Below, piece by piece: positions 32,057 to 40,256 of a stretch of DNA of 64,000 bases. This DNA is from Fimbriimonadaceae bacterium. Lineage in GTDB: Bacteria > Armatimonadota > Fimbriimonadia > Fimbriimonadales > Fimbriimonadaceae. The notes below the pieces were generated by a model. That model was not told the DNA's origin and made no database searches. It worked only from the letters and a program-made list of their open reading frames with translations. The stretch is taken from positions 248,001-312,000 of the forward strand of contig JAHBTB010000002.1 in assembly GCA_019638795.1 (NCBI GenBank). Reading direction: 5' to 3'. Numbering within the stretch: position 1 is the first letter of the stretch; every line of letters begins with the position of its first letter. The position numbers and the translations under genes are program-made.

Positions 32057-34012
32057 ATGTTTTGGGGTGCACGTGTCTTGACCCTGGCTGCCGTGGCAGG
32101 GTTTGCGGTGTCGAGCCGGGGGGCGGGCCCGCGGAGCCTGCCCGGGGTGAAAACGGCGACGCCACCGGTCGTCGATGGCGACTTGGCCCCGGGAGAATGG
32201 GCCCGGGCCGCCCACGGAGAAGGTTTCTTCGACCAGAACTCGGGACAGGCATGTGCCGAACGGGCCGAGTTCTGGATCATGTACGACGCCAAGTTCATCT
32301 ACTTTGCCGGCCGTGCCTACACCGACCCCAAGAAGATCGTCGCCGACGAATACCGGCCGAATGTCTCCCTTGCCGGAAACGACGGCTTTCTCTTTGCCAT
32401 CGACGCGGCCGCTTCGGGCCAGGACATCGACCTCTTCCGGGTCAACGCCCAGGGGGCGACCAATCTCCGGTTGAGCGGGGGGCGGGCCGCCAAGACCGAG
32501 TGGCTCGGGGAGTTTGACGCCAAGGGCAAGATCACCGCGGACGGCTGGCAAGTCGAGGCGCGGGTGCCGTGGCGGCTCATCAACCGGCCGAAGCCGCAGA
32601 CCGCCGACGTCGTCTTCAACATGATGTGGCTGCGGTCGGCGGACGGCCGGGGATATGAGTGGGAGTACACGAAGGGCGGCTACGAGAACTTTCCCAAGCT
32701 GACCGGGGTCGAGATCCCCTTGGTACCGCCGGACCGCTCGGTGAAGCTCCTGCCCTACGGCTACGCCGGGGTCGATGACGACGGAAGGGCCATCTTCAAC
32801 GGAGGACTTGACTTCAAGACCAGCGTGCGCGACTCCCTCACCCTGGTCGGCACGGTCAATCCCGACTTCCGCAACATCGAGAACAATATCTTGAACCTCG
32901 ACCACTCGTATTTCGAGAGGCTGGCCGACGACGCCCGCCCGTTCTTCCAGGAAGGGTCTCGGTTCCGGACGTTCGGGTTTGGGTTCAACACCTTCACGCC
33001 CCAGCGGGTACATGACTTCGATTTCGGCGTCAACCTCTATGGCTCGCCGGGGTCCCGTTCCCAGCTAAGCGTCCTCTCCACCTTCGACTTCGGCAACCAA
33101 GGGGTCTTCGCCGGAGCGTTCCAGCAAAGGGTCGACGAATACTCGTTGTGGAACGTCGGATACGTCCGTGACGACATGGGGAAGGTCCGTAACGACGCGG
33201 TCAACGCCCTCTACGACTGGCGCGCGGGAAACACGGAGTACTACGTGGGGGGCATGTTCACCCACGACAGCGAGGTGCAGAGCGGCTCACGGTTCACCGC
33301 CGGGGCGTTCAACCAGTCGCCCGGCTCCAACTGGTCACTGGAGTATTCCCAGGTGACCCCTTCTTTCTTCCCCCGGCTCGGGTTCGCCCCCGAAGCCGAC
33401 CTCCGTGGCGTCTCGGGGGGTTACGGCGTGAACGCGCAACCAAAGTCGGGGCCGTTCAGTTCGGTGGTCGACAATGTCAACGCCCAGTACTACACTCACA
33501 TGGACGGAAGCCCCTACCGCTGGGAAGTCCAGAACCAGTTTGCCGTTGATCTGCGGTCGAATTGGTCGGGTGTGGTCGTCGCCGACGTCTCACGGTTTGA
33601 GGGCTCCGACGACTACTACGTCCAGTTCCAGGCTGGACACCCCATTGTCAACGTGTACCGCGGCTTTAGTTTCGGCGGGACGGTCGGCCGCTTTGGCGGG
33701 CGTCCCTTCCGGTCGCTCCAATTGGGGGTCAATTACCGGCCCGTCAAGCGGATGCAACTCAACGCCCGGGCCCAGTGGGTGTCGTTCACCCCTGACCAAA
33801 AGCAGTTCGTCCTCACCGCAAACTATGACCTTGGCCACTTTGACGCCCTCGCCGGGCGGGTCGTGCTCCAAGACTCCGACTGGAACTGGTACCTCTCGTA
33901 CCGCCTGAGCGGCAAGAAGGGCAACGAGTTCTTTGTGATCTTGGGCGACCCCAACGCCACGCACTTCAAGAAGTCGCTCGTTCTCAAAGCGGTGGTTCCG
34001 GTGAGTTTCTAG
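32057..34012 (+). CDS. DUF5916 outer-membrane barrel with CBM9-like domain, paralogue A
   Basis: This protein of about 651 residues starts at ATG 32057 with a signal peptide ending in SSRGAG. The N-terminal domain (about 25-215) resembles carbohydrate-binding family 9 (VDGDLAPGEWARAAHGEGFFD, FWIMYDAKFIYFAGRAYTD). The remaining part is a DUF5916-type barrel with the hallmark VNPDFRNIENN and YFERLADDARPFFQEGS and the terminal residue Phe expected of an outer-membrane beta-signal. Family members are thought to be outer-membrane proteins of unknown function, possibly linked to polysaccharide or membrane-protein handling. A second, clearly homologous gene follows 84 bases later. GTG at 32030 is an alternative start. 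Confidence 0.82.
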   Translation: MFWGARVLTLAAVAGFAVSSRGAGPRSLPGVKTATPPVVDGDLAPGEWARAAHGEGFFDQNSGQACAERAEFWIMYDAKFIYFAGRAYTDPKKIVADEYRPNVSLAGNDGFLFAIDAAASGQDIDLFRVNAQGATNLRLSGGRAAKTEWLGEFDAKGKITADGWQVEARVPWRLINRPKPQTADVVFNMMWLRSADGRGYEWEYTKGGYENFPKLTGVEIPLVPPDRSVKLLPYGYAGVDDDGRAIFNGGLDFKTSVRDSLTLVGTVNPDFRNIENNILNLDHSYFERLADDARPFFQEGSRFRTFGFGFNTFTPQRVHDFDFGVNLYGSPGSRSQLSVLSTFDFGNQGVFAGAFQQRVDEYSLWNVGYVRDDMGKVRNDAVNALYDWRAGNTEYYVGGMFTHDSEVQSGSRFTAGAFNQSPGSNWSLEYSQVTPSFFPRLGFAPEADLRGVSGGYGVNAQPKSGPFSSVVDNVNAQYYTHMDGSPYRWEVQNQFAVDLRSNWSGVVVADVSRFEGSDDYYVQFQAGHPIVNVYRGFSFGGTVGRFGGRPFRSLQLGVNYRPVKRMQLNARAQWVSFTPDQKQFVLTANYDLGHFDALAGRVVLQDSDWNWYLSYRLSGKKGNEFFVILGDPNATHFKKSLVLKAVVPVSF

Positions 34013-34096
34013 CTCCATACGGGGAGCGTGGTAGTCTCCCGCACCGCTGGTCGGCGGCGCGGAACCCTTGGCGCGCGCTGACACGTAGTGACCGCC

Positions 34097-36055
34097 ATGG
34101 TTCGATTGTCTTTGTCCGCGTGTGGACTCTGCTTCTTGGCCCTGCTTGGCCAGGCCACACCAGGTGACCCGGTCCCCCAGTTGCCGGGCGTCAAGGTCGC
34201 CGTCGCCCCGCGCCTCGACGGTGTCCTCAGCGATGGCGAGTGGCCCGGGGCCGGTCACGGGGAGAACTTCTTCGACATGGACGTCTATGTCCCGAGCCGG
34301 GACAAGGGCGAGTTTTGGTTGGCCTATGACGAGAAGTTCGTGTACTTTGCCGCCCGGGCCGCCACGGACCCTTCCCGGCTTGTCAAAGACGAGTACCGCA
34401 AGAACGTCGACTTGGACGGTAACGACACGTTCATTCTCGCCATCGACGCCAACCGATCCGGCCAAGACTCCGACCGGTTCGGCATGAACCCCCAGGGAGC
34501 GACCAGCCTTCGGCTGAGCGGCGGCCGGGCGGCCAAGACGGAGTGGCTGGGTGAGTTCGACTGTGTCGGCAAGGTGACCGCGACGGGCTGGCAGGTCGAG
34601 GCCCGAATCCCCTGGGCTCTGGTCAGCCGTCCGGCGCCCGGCAAACACGACCTGACCTTCAACGTCTTGTGGTACCAGTCCGCCCAGACCAACACCTTCG
34701 AGTGGACGGTCACCAAGGGCGACTTCCGCAACTTTCCGACTTGGACGGGGGTTGACGTGCCGTATGTCGCCAAGGACCGGTCCATCAAGATGTTGCCCTA
34801 TGTCTATGCGGGCGTCGATGAGAACGGGCGCCACATCACCAACGGCGGGTTGGACCTGAAGAGTGAGGTGGGTGACAGTCTGACCGTCGTCGGCACGGTC
34901 AACCCCGACTTCCGCAACATCGAAAATAACATCCTCTCCCTGGACCACAGTTACTTTGAGCGGCTGGCCGACGACGCCCGTCCCTTCTTCCAGGAGGGCA
35001 GCCGCTACCGCAACTTCGGGTTCGACCAGAGGATCTTTGCTTCGCAGCGGATCACCGACTTCGATATCGGCGTCAACGCCTACGGTCGCCTGGGCGCCAA
35101 GACCCAGATGGCCGTCCTCTCGACCTTCGATTTTGGCAACGAGATGACCTTTGCCGGGTCGATGAGCCACCGCTTCGACAACTCGCGGACGCTGGAGTTC
35201 AGCGTCGCCCACCGGGGCCGCCGGGGCATGGACAACGACGCGTTCAATATGTTCTTTGACCAACGCATGGGGGACTGGGACGCCTACTTGGGTGTACAGG
35301 GCACCAACGACCAAGTGACCAAGACTGGCTCCCGTGTCAATGCCGGCCTGTTCAGGGAGAGTGGTGGCTTCTCCGGCGGCTTTGAACTCGTCCAAGTCAC
35401 CCCGGACTTCAACCCCACCCTCGGTTTTTCGCCGGAACAGGACCTCCGCGGGTTCAACTTCAACGCGGGGGTCCAGCGACAACCGAAAGGAGGGGCCGTC
35501 CGCCAGTACGAGGTAGGTCTGTCCGGGGCCAACTACTGGCACTTCGACGGCCGCGCCTACCGCCGTGAAGTCAGCCTCCGAAATGAGATCTTGTTCCGCA
35601 GCGACATCGGGGTCGGCTACGAGCTGACATCGTCGCGGTTCGAGGACTCGGACGACCACCTCGTCTCGGTCCAGACCCAATATCCTTTGTCCAACACGTA
35701 CCGCAACGCCCGTGCCTCGTTCGCGTGGGGACGGTTTCAGGGTGTCCCGTACCGGCAAGTCGGCCTCCAAGTGAACTACCGGCCTGTCTCACGCGCCCAG
35801 CTTGCTGTGCAGACGCAGTTCGTCGAGTTCGACGGTTTTCAGCGACAAGTCGTCTTTTCGGCCAACTACGACCTCGGCAAGTTTGAGGCCCTAGGGGGCC
35901 GTCTGGTCAACCGGGGCTCCGACTGGAACTGGTACCTGAGCTACCGGATGAGCGGCAAGCGCGGCAACGAGTTCTTCGTGATCCTCGGCGACCCCAACGC
36001 CACCGAGTTCAAGAAGACCCTGGTCCTCAAGGCGGTCTTCCCGGTCAGCTTCTGA
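34097..36055 (+). CDS. DUF5916 outer-membrane barrel with CBM9-like domain, paralogue B
   Basis: This 652-residue protein has the same architecture as the preceding gene: signal peptide (ending LLGQATPG), CBM9-like domain (LDGVLSDGEWPGAGHGENFFD) and DUF5916 barrel. Long blocks are almost identical to paralogue A, such as VGTVNPDFRNIENN, SYFERLADDARPFFQEG, WNWYLSYRMSGK and FVILGDPNAT, and both end in PVSF. The middle barrel strands and loops differ strongly, as expected after duplication and divergence of surface loops. ATG 34097 is preferred over an in-frame GTG at 34088. It is convergent with the ARC ATPase gene, 10 bases apart. Confidence 0.82.
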   Translation: MVRLSLSACGLCFLALLGQATPGDPVPQLPGVKVAVAPRLDGVLSDGEWPGAGHGENFFDMDVYVPSRDKGEFWLAYDEKFVYFAARAATDPSRLVKDEYRKNVDLDGNDTFILAIDANRSGQDSDRFGMNPQGATSLRLSGGRAAKTEWLGEFDCVGKVTATGWQVEARIPWALVSRPAPGKHDLTFNVLWYQSAQTNTFEWTVTKGDFRNFPTWTGVDVPYVAKDRSIKMLPYVYAGVDENGRHITNGGLDLKSEVGDSLTVVGTVNPDFRNIENNILSLDHSYFERLADDARPFFQEGSRYRNFGFDQRIFASQRITDFDIGVNAYGRLGAKTQMAVLSTFDFGNEMTFAGSMSHRFDNSRTLEFSVAHRGRRGMDNDAFNMFFDQRMGDWDAYLGVQGTNDQVTKTGSRVNAGLFRESGGFSGGFELVQVTPDFNPTLGFSPEQDLRGFNFNAGVQRQPKGGAVRQYEVGLSGANYWHFDGRAYRREVSLRNEILFRSDIGVGYELTSSRFEDSDDHLVSVQTQYPLSNTYRNARASFAWGRFQGVPYRQVGLQVNYRPVSRAQLAVQTQFVEFDGFQRQVVFSANYDLGKFEALGGRLVNRGSDWNWYLSYRMSGKRGNEFFVILGDPNATEFKKTLVLKAVFPVSF

Positions 36056-36065
36056 CGACCGCTGG

Positions 36066-37721
36066 TCAGATGACGCTTTTGCGGGCGAGGTCTTCGCCTT
36101 TGGCTGCCTTGACGGGCCGGACATTGGCCACCGCTTCGGGCTCGAAGTCCAGCAGCTTCAACCAGTCCTCGGCCGCGTCGGACTTCGGAAAGATTTCGTT
36201 CTCCCGGTACTCCGCTTCGACGGCAGCTTTCAGGTCGTCCAGGGTCAACCCGTGCGGTGTGCCCGGGTCGGCGACGGCCCGCCGGATCGCCGCGTCCTTG
36301 GCTCGGTCTACGATCGACTTCAGCAACGCGCCGCTCACCATGTCGCGCCAGTGCAGAGTCTCCGTCGTCCCGTTGCGTAACTGGATCTTGAGGAACTCGG
36401 TGTGCTTGTTGGCCCGCCACAGGTGCTCCAGGGCGGCTTCCACGAGGTGCGCCCGGGCGCACTCTTCGCCGCCGTGCTCCTTGACGAGTCCCGGATCCAT
36501 GGGCAGCCGCTCGTGAAGATAAATCGAAAGGATCTCACGACTTGACTCCTTGTCCGGGCGGACCACCTTGACCTTGCGGTCGATGCGTTCCGGCCGCAGG
36601 ATGGCGGGGTCGATGTAGTCGGGGCGGTTCGAGGTGATGACGAGCACCACGTTCTCGAGTTCGACCAGACCGTCCATCTCGGCGCAGAACTGGGGCACCA
36701 CCGTGTTGCTGATGTTCAGCCAACGGCCACTTGACCGGGTGCGGAGGATCGCCTCGGCCTCGTCGATGAAAACGACGACAAGCTGCCCCTCCTTCGCCTT
36801 GGCTCGGGCGGTGGCAAAGATCTCGCGGACCATGCGCTCGGTCTCGCCCAGCCACATGTTCAGCACCTTAGGGCCGCTGATGTGGAGGAAGCATTCCTTC
36901 ACGTCTTTGCCTAGGCGTTGGCTATAGTCCTTGGCCAAGTTGTAGGCCGTGGCTTTGCCGATCAGGGTCTTGCCGCAGCCGGGCGGCCCGTAGAGGAGGA
37001 TGCCCTTGACCGGCTTCTTGTCAAACCGCTCATAAATCTCCGGATAGAGCAACGGGTGCTCGATCGTCTCGCGAATGATGCGGATCGCCTCGTGCTGTCC
37101 GCCCACCTTTGACCACGGGGTCTCGGGAACCTCTTCGACAAAGTAGTCCCGCGCCGCCCGCTTGACAAAGTGCTCGACCGCCATTCGGCCCGCCGCGTCG
37201 AGGCGGACCTCGTCGCCTGCCTTGATGGGTAGGTAGGCGAGGGCGGCGGCCCGGCCGACGAGCCGTCCGGGAGAACCGGGGGCGTCGTTTCCCACCCGGA
37301 GCCGTCCGTCGGCGAGCACGTCGCCGACGTTGACGAGCGGGCCGGTGTCCCCTTCGGGGACTGTCCCCACCACCACATAGGCTTCGTTGAGCCTCACCTG
37401 GATGCCGGGCTCGAGGGTTTCGGGATCGACGCTGGAGTCGACGAGCGTGATGTAGTCGGTGTCGCCAAGGACGACCTGCACCTCGTCGTCGTCCATCAGC
37501 CGCGTGAGGACGGCGATCCGGTTGGCAGGCTGGGTCAGCTTTTGGTACGCCTCCTCGTACTGGGAGATGAGCTCCCTGTGCTCACGGGCGTCACCCTCCA
37601 TCCGTTGCAACTCCTGGCGCAAGGCCGCCAGCAAGTTGGCGGCCTTGGCGTCTCCGGCCGGAAGTTTTTCCTCGAGCCGGGCGATCAGTTGCGACAAGCG
37701 GTCGCCCAGTGGAGAGTTCAT
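36066..37721 (-). CDS. arc: ARC/Mpa-type proteasome-associated AAA+ ATPase
   Basis: This 551-residue ring ATPase resembles Mpa/ARC, which unfolds substrates for the 20S proteasome in Actinobacteria. The N-terminal coiled coil spans about residues 5-65, and the double OB region about 70-190 (VQVVLGDTDYITLVDSSVD). The AAA+ module has Walker A GPPGCGKT (about 245-252), Walker B VVVFIDEAE (about 315-323) and an arginine-rich RPERIDRKVKV. The C-terminus ends ARKSVI and lacks the GQYL/HbYX tail that docks Mpa onto the proteasome. No prcBA, pup/UBact, dop or pafA gene is in the window. The ATG follows TAGTAT by 8 bases. Confidence 0.88.
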   Translation of the reverse strand: MNSPLGDRLSQLIARLEEKLPAGDAKAANLLAALRQELQRMEGDAREHRELISQYEEAYQKLTQPANRIAVLTRLMDDDEVQVVLGDTDYITLVDSSVDPETLEPGIQVRLNEAYVVVGTVPEGDTGPLVNVGDVLADGRLRVGNDAPGSPGRLVGRAAALAYLPIKAGDEVRLDAAGRMAVEHFVKRAARDYFVEEVPETPWSKVGGQHEAIRIIRETIEHPLLYPEIYERFDKKPVKGILLYGPPGCGKTLIGKATAYNLAKDYSQRLGKDVKECFLHISGPKVLNMWLGETERMVREIFATARAKAKEGQLVVVFIDEAEAILRTRSSGRWLNISNTVVPQFCAEMDGLVELENVVLVITSNRPDYIDPAILRPERIDRKVKVVRPDKESSREILSIYLHERLPMDPGLVKEHGGEECARAHLVEAALEHLWRANKHTEFLKIQLRNGTTETLHWRDMVSGALLKSIVDRAKDAAIRRAVADPGTPHGLTLDDLKAAVEAEYRENEIFPKSDAAEDWLKLLDFEPEAVANVRPVKAAKGEDLARKSVI

Positions 37722-37729
37722 GTCACTCC

Positions 37730-37735
37730 ATACTA
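37730..37735 (-). promoter_or_regulatory. TAGTAT -10-like hexamer, 8 bases before the ARC ATG
   Basis: On the minus strand TAGTAT ends 8 bases before the ATG at 37721. It lies in the 43-base gap after the GGDEF gene and allows independent, leaderless transcription of the ATPase. Confidence 0.5.
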
Positions 37736-37764
37736 CGCCAGCGTTTGGCCCGGACCACCAGGGC

Positions 37765-38994
37765 CTAGTTACGGTTGCCCTTGGCGGTGGCCGCGGTCAC
37801 CGGAGAAAGGGCGGCGAGGGTGGCCCGGGCGACGGAGAGGTCGGGGTCGCCTTCGCTCCCGACCGTCCCGGCCAGCGACCGTTCCTCCCCCGCATCGTCC
37901 CAGCGGCCGACGACGGTGACGTGCTTGGCGTCGTCGGCGTCGAGGTGAAAGAAGACATCGTCGACCCGTACCCGGGCGCCCGACGCGCCGACCACCGCCT
38001 CGACCGTGGCGCGGGCGACCGCCATCGCCATGGGCCCGCGGCCCTTGAACGCGGTGCCGACCCCGGTCGTACCGTCCCGCACCGCCTCGACCGTCGCCAC
38101 CGCCGGCTCGGTCGACTCGACCATGACCCGCAACCCCTCGGGGAAGCCCTTCGTCACGGCCCCCTTCTTAACGGACTTGTTCTCCGTCATCGCCTTGCTG
38201 GCCAGGTTGATCAGGTTGTCAAGGGTCGACTGGGCGTGGAGGTGCGACGACTCGTCGGTGCGACTGGGCGACCGACCGCGCTTGCCTCCCGCGATGCCAT
38301 GGGAGAACGTCACCCTTTCGTCCAGCCCCTTGACCACAAGCGGTTTGCGCAGAAGGCCTTGGACGAAGGCTTCCGTGTCGGCCCGGTTTCGCCTTGTCGC
38401 GATCACAAACTCGTCGCCGGCGTAACGGACAAGGACGTCCCTTTCTGGGTCGATGCTGGTCTTCAGGTGGTCGGCCAAGGCGCAGACGACCCGGTCGCCG
38501 AATATGTGCCCGTGCTTCTTGTTGAACCGGCCAAAGTCGTCGATATCGAAGAGCACGACGGTGATCTCGTTGTCCGCCTCTAGCTGGCTGACGCCCCATT
38601 CCCGCAGAGCGTCGCTCCAACTCAGGCCGGTCATGGGGTCCCAGGAACGGCCGAGTTCGATCAGCAAGCCGAGAGGGGACAAGAGACCGAGGAACTGGTC
38701 GCCGTCAAAGACGGCGGCCACGGCGCTCTGGCTTCCCACGAAGTCCTTCGCCGCGTCCCGGACCGGTTGGTCAGGCGAGAGGTCCAGACGGCGGCCCTGC
38801 ATGGCCTCCTTGACCGTGGCCTCGGCATCGCTGAGAATCGCCGCTTCGATCGTGACCACGCCCAAGAACTTGCCGTCGTCGACGACGGCGACCGCAGACT
38901 GTCCCGACCCGGCCATCAGGGTGAGCGCGGCCGAGAACGTGCTGTCGGACGACACCGACAGCCGGTTCAGCTCTAGGTCGCGGACGCGTCGCAT
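37765..38994 (-). CDS. CBS-pair diguanylate cyclase with an unclassified C-terminal domain
   Basis: This 409-residue signalling protein contains a CBS pair (about residues 1-110), a GGDEF domain (about 120-275) and a C-terminal domain of about 120 residues. The active-site loop reads RYAGDEFVIA, an AGDEF form that is usually still active, with VVLFDIDDFGRFNKKHGH as the metal-binding part. No inhibitory RxxD lies in the usual place. The C-terminal domain looks duplicated: VARATVEAVVG and VARATLAALSP end similar halves. CBS domains may sense nucleotides. The start has a clear GAGGTGA Shine-Dalgarno site, and the gene lies 63 bases after the DnaA-like gene. Confidence 0.82.
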   Translation of the reverse strand: MRRVRDLELNRLSVSSDSTFSAALTLMAGSGQSAVAVVDDGKFLGVVTIEAAILSDAEATVKEAMQGRRLDLSPDQPVRDAAKDFVGSQSAVAAVFDGDQFLGLLSPLGLLIELGRSWDPMTGLSWSDALREWGVSQLEADNEITVVLFDIDDFGRFNKKHGHIFGDRVVCALADHLKTSIDPERDVLVRYAGDEFVIATRRNRADTEAFVQGLLRKPLVVKGLDERVTFSHGIAGGKRGRSPSRTDESSHLHAQSTLDNLINLASKAMTENKSVKKGAVTKGFPEGLRVMVESTEPAVATVEAVRDGTTGVGTAFKGRGPMAMAVARATVEAVVGASGARVRVDDVFFHLDADDAKHVTVVGRWDDAGEERSLAGTVGSEGDPDLSVARATLAALSPVTAATAKGNRN

Positions 38995-39057
38995 TCTTGG
39001 GTCACCTCTCGGTCGAATTGACGACCCGCACGGTCCAGGATGGCACTGGGTTTTGTC

Positions 39058-40047
39058 TCATTCGGCACAGAACCGGTCAAAAACGGCATTCTTGCAAGCC
39101 TGTACGGAGGCGGAAGGGCGACCTTCACCCATCCTCTTGGCGACGGCAGAGGCCATGGCGAAGGCCCGCGCCGGTTGGACGTCCAAGAAGCTGGCGACCT
39201 CGCGTTCGGAGAGGCCGACCTCGTGTAAGAGGATATACGCGCAGACGTCGCTGACGCTTCTCTTTGTGGGCCTACCCCAGTCGGCAAGCGTCTGGCTCAC
39301 CGCGTCATGCACCTCGTCGCGGGGGTCCCAACCGTTTTCCCCGATCAAATAGGGCATCAGGACGCCGCACGCCCGGCACGCGTCTTCGACCCCGGTCCAG
39401 TTGTGCTTGACCAGGGTAAGGCGCTGGAGGGCGCCGCGGACCGACCGGCCGTTGCCGCGGAGGTGGCGGGCGATGAGCCGGACGACGGCCGGGCCTAGGA
39501 GGACACCTTCGGCCCGGGCCAGGGACCGGACCACCGCTTCGCGTTCGGGTCCCTCCGGTTCACCCATGGTGCCGACCGTCCATTCGCGGGACGCCAGCCA
39601 GAGCGGCGGCCGCATCCGGTGCCCAGGGGCGACCGTAAAGCTGAGCAGTGTCGGACGGTGCAACCGGAGCCGGCTTTCCAGGGCTTGCCGCAACTTGTGG
39701 GTCGACCGCGGGTTCTTCGTCGCGTCCTGGGCGTCGTCGACGACGACCGGGCCGATGTCTCCGACGAGGGCCTTGCTCTCCACCCAGCGGGTCGCCGGGA
39801 CGACAAAGACACCTCGCCCCGTGGTTTCGCAGAGTGCGCGGGCCGTCGCCTCCAGCAGGGTCGTCTTGCCCCAGCCTGAGGGACCGACGATGACGATATG
39901 GCGCGAAGGGTCGGTGGAAAACTCCCTGGCCAACTCGACCGCCCCTTGGTTGCACGCCAAAGTCACGACAGGATTGGTGCCGGTAGCGTCAACTCTGCCG
40001 CCCAAAGGCTGTGCACATGAAGGTGGACGCAATGCGGTTCCGGCCAT
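39058..40047 (-). CDS. DnaA-like AAA+ ATPase with a divergent DNA-binding domain
   Basis: This 329-residue protein resembles DnaA domains III and IV. Walker A is GPSGWGKT (about residues 55-62), Walker B VVVDDAQD (about 101-108, compare IDDIQ in DnaA), and sensor II-like RSVRGALQRL (about 201-210, compare VRELEGALNRL). The C-terminal helical part (about 260-306, SVSDVCAYILLHEVGLSEREVASF) follows DnaA domain IV, but the RDHTTV signature that reads the DnaA box is replaced by DVQPARAF. DnaA domains I and II are absent. It could be a regulatory DnaA paralogue (Hda/DnaA-like) or a transcriptional ATPase. The 209-base gap upstream has a perfect DnaA box. Confidence 0.7.
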   Translation of the reverse strand: MAGTALRPPSCAQPLGGRVDATGTNPVVTLACNQGAVELAREFSTDPSRHIVIVGPSGWGKTTLLEATARALCETTGRGVFVVPATRWVESKALVGDIGPVVVDDAQDATKNPRSTHKLRQALESRLRLHRPTLLSFTVAPGHRMRPPLWLASREWTVGTMGEPEGPEREAVVRSLARAEGVLLGPAVVRLIARHLRGNGRSVRGALQRLTLVKHNWTGVEDACRACGVLMPYLIGENGWDPRDEVHDAVSQTLADWGRPTKRSVSDVCAYILLHEVGLSEREVASFLDVQPARAFAMASAVAKRMGEGRPSASVQACKNAVFDRFCAE

Positions 40048-40256
40048 TTCGAGGAGTCTCGTCCCAACGGACTGGGAACCTCATTGTCCCGGTCCGGACG
40101 CGGACGGTTCAAGACCGGGCATGCAAAAATAACGACAAGTACAAGGCTAGAACCTGTAGTAAACGTGTCTTGCAAGCCTATATTCAAGCTGGGTCGCGAA
40201 GGTCAGGAAGATTGCCGATCTTTCAACCGCTTATCCACACCGGCCGGTGAACTCCT
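40048..40256. other. AT-richer intergenic gap with a DnaA box
   Basis: This 209-base gap lies upstream of the DnaA-like gene and downstream of the cytochrome gene, both on the minus strand. Bases 40120-40190 are markedly richer in A and T than the surroundings, with runs such as CAAAAATAA, and it contains the palindrome CTTGCAAG at 40169-40176. Short open frames here look non-coding. It could be a regulatory region or an origin-like element. Confidence 0.45.
40231..40239 (+). promoter_or_regulatory. Perfect DnaA box TTATCCACA
   Basis: The sequence matches the E. coli consensus TTATCCACA exactly. I found only this one perfect box in the gap, where an origin would normally show several. Confidence 0.55.

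Noticed and set aside
33590-35770. Minus-strand open frame of about 726 codons across the DUF5916 pair
   Set aside because: It spans two real plus-strand genes and repeats because they are paralogues; no domain is visible.
39963-40187. Possible 74-residue ORF in the gap upstream of the DnaA-like gene
   Set aside because: It needs a TTG start, has no ribosome-binding site and overlaps the DnaA-like gene; it looks non-coding.
40048-40256. Chromosome origin oriC
   Set aside because: Only one perfect DnaA box was seen and the neighbouring protein is not a canonical DnaA, so I report it as a candidate element rather than an origin.
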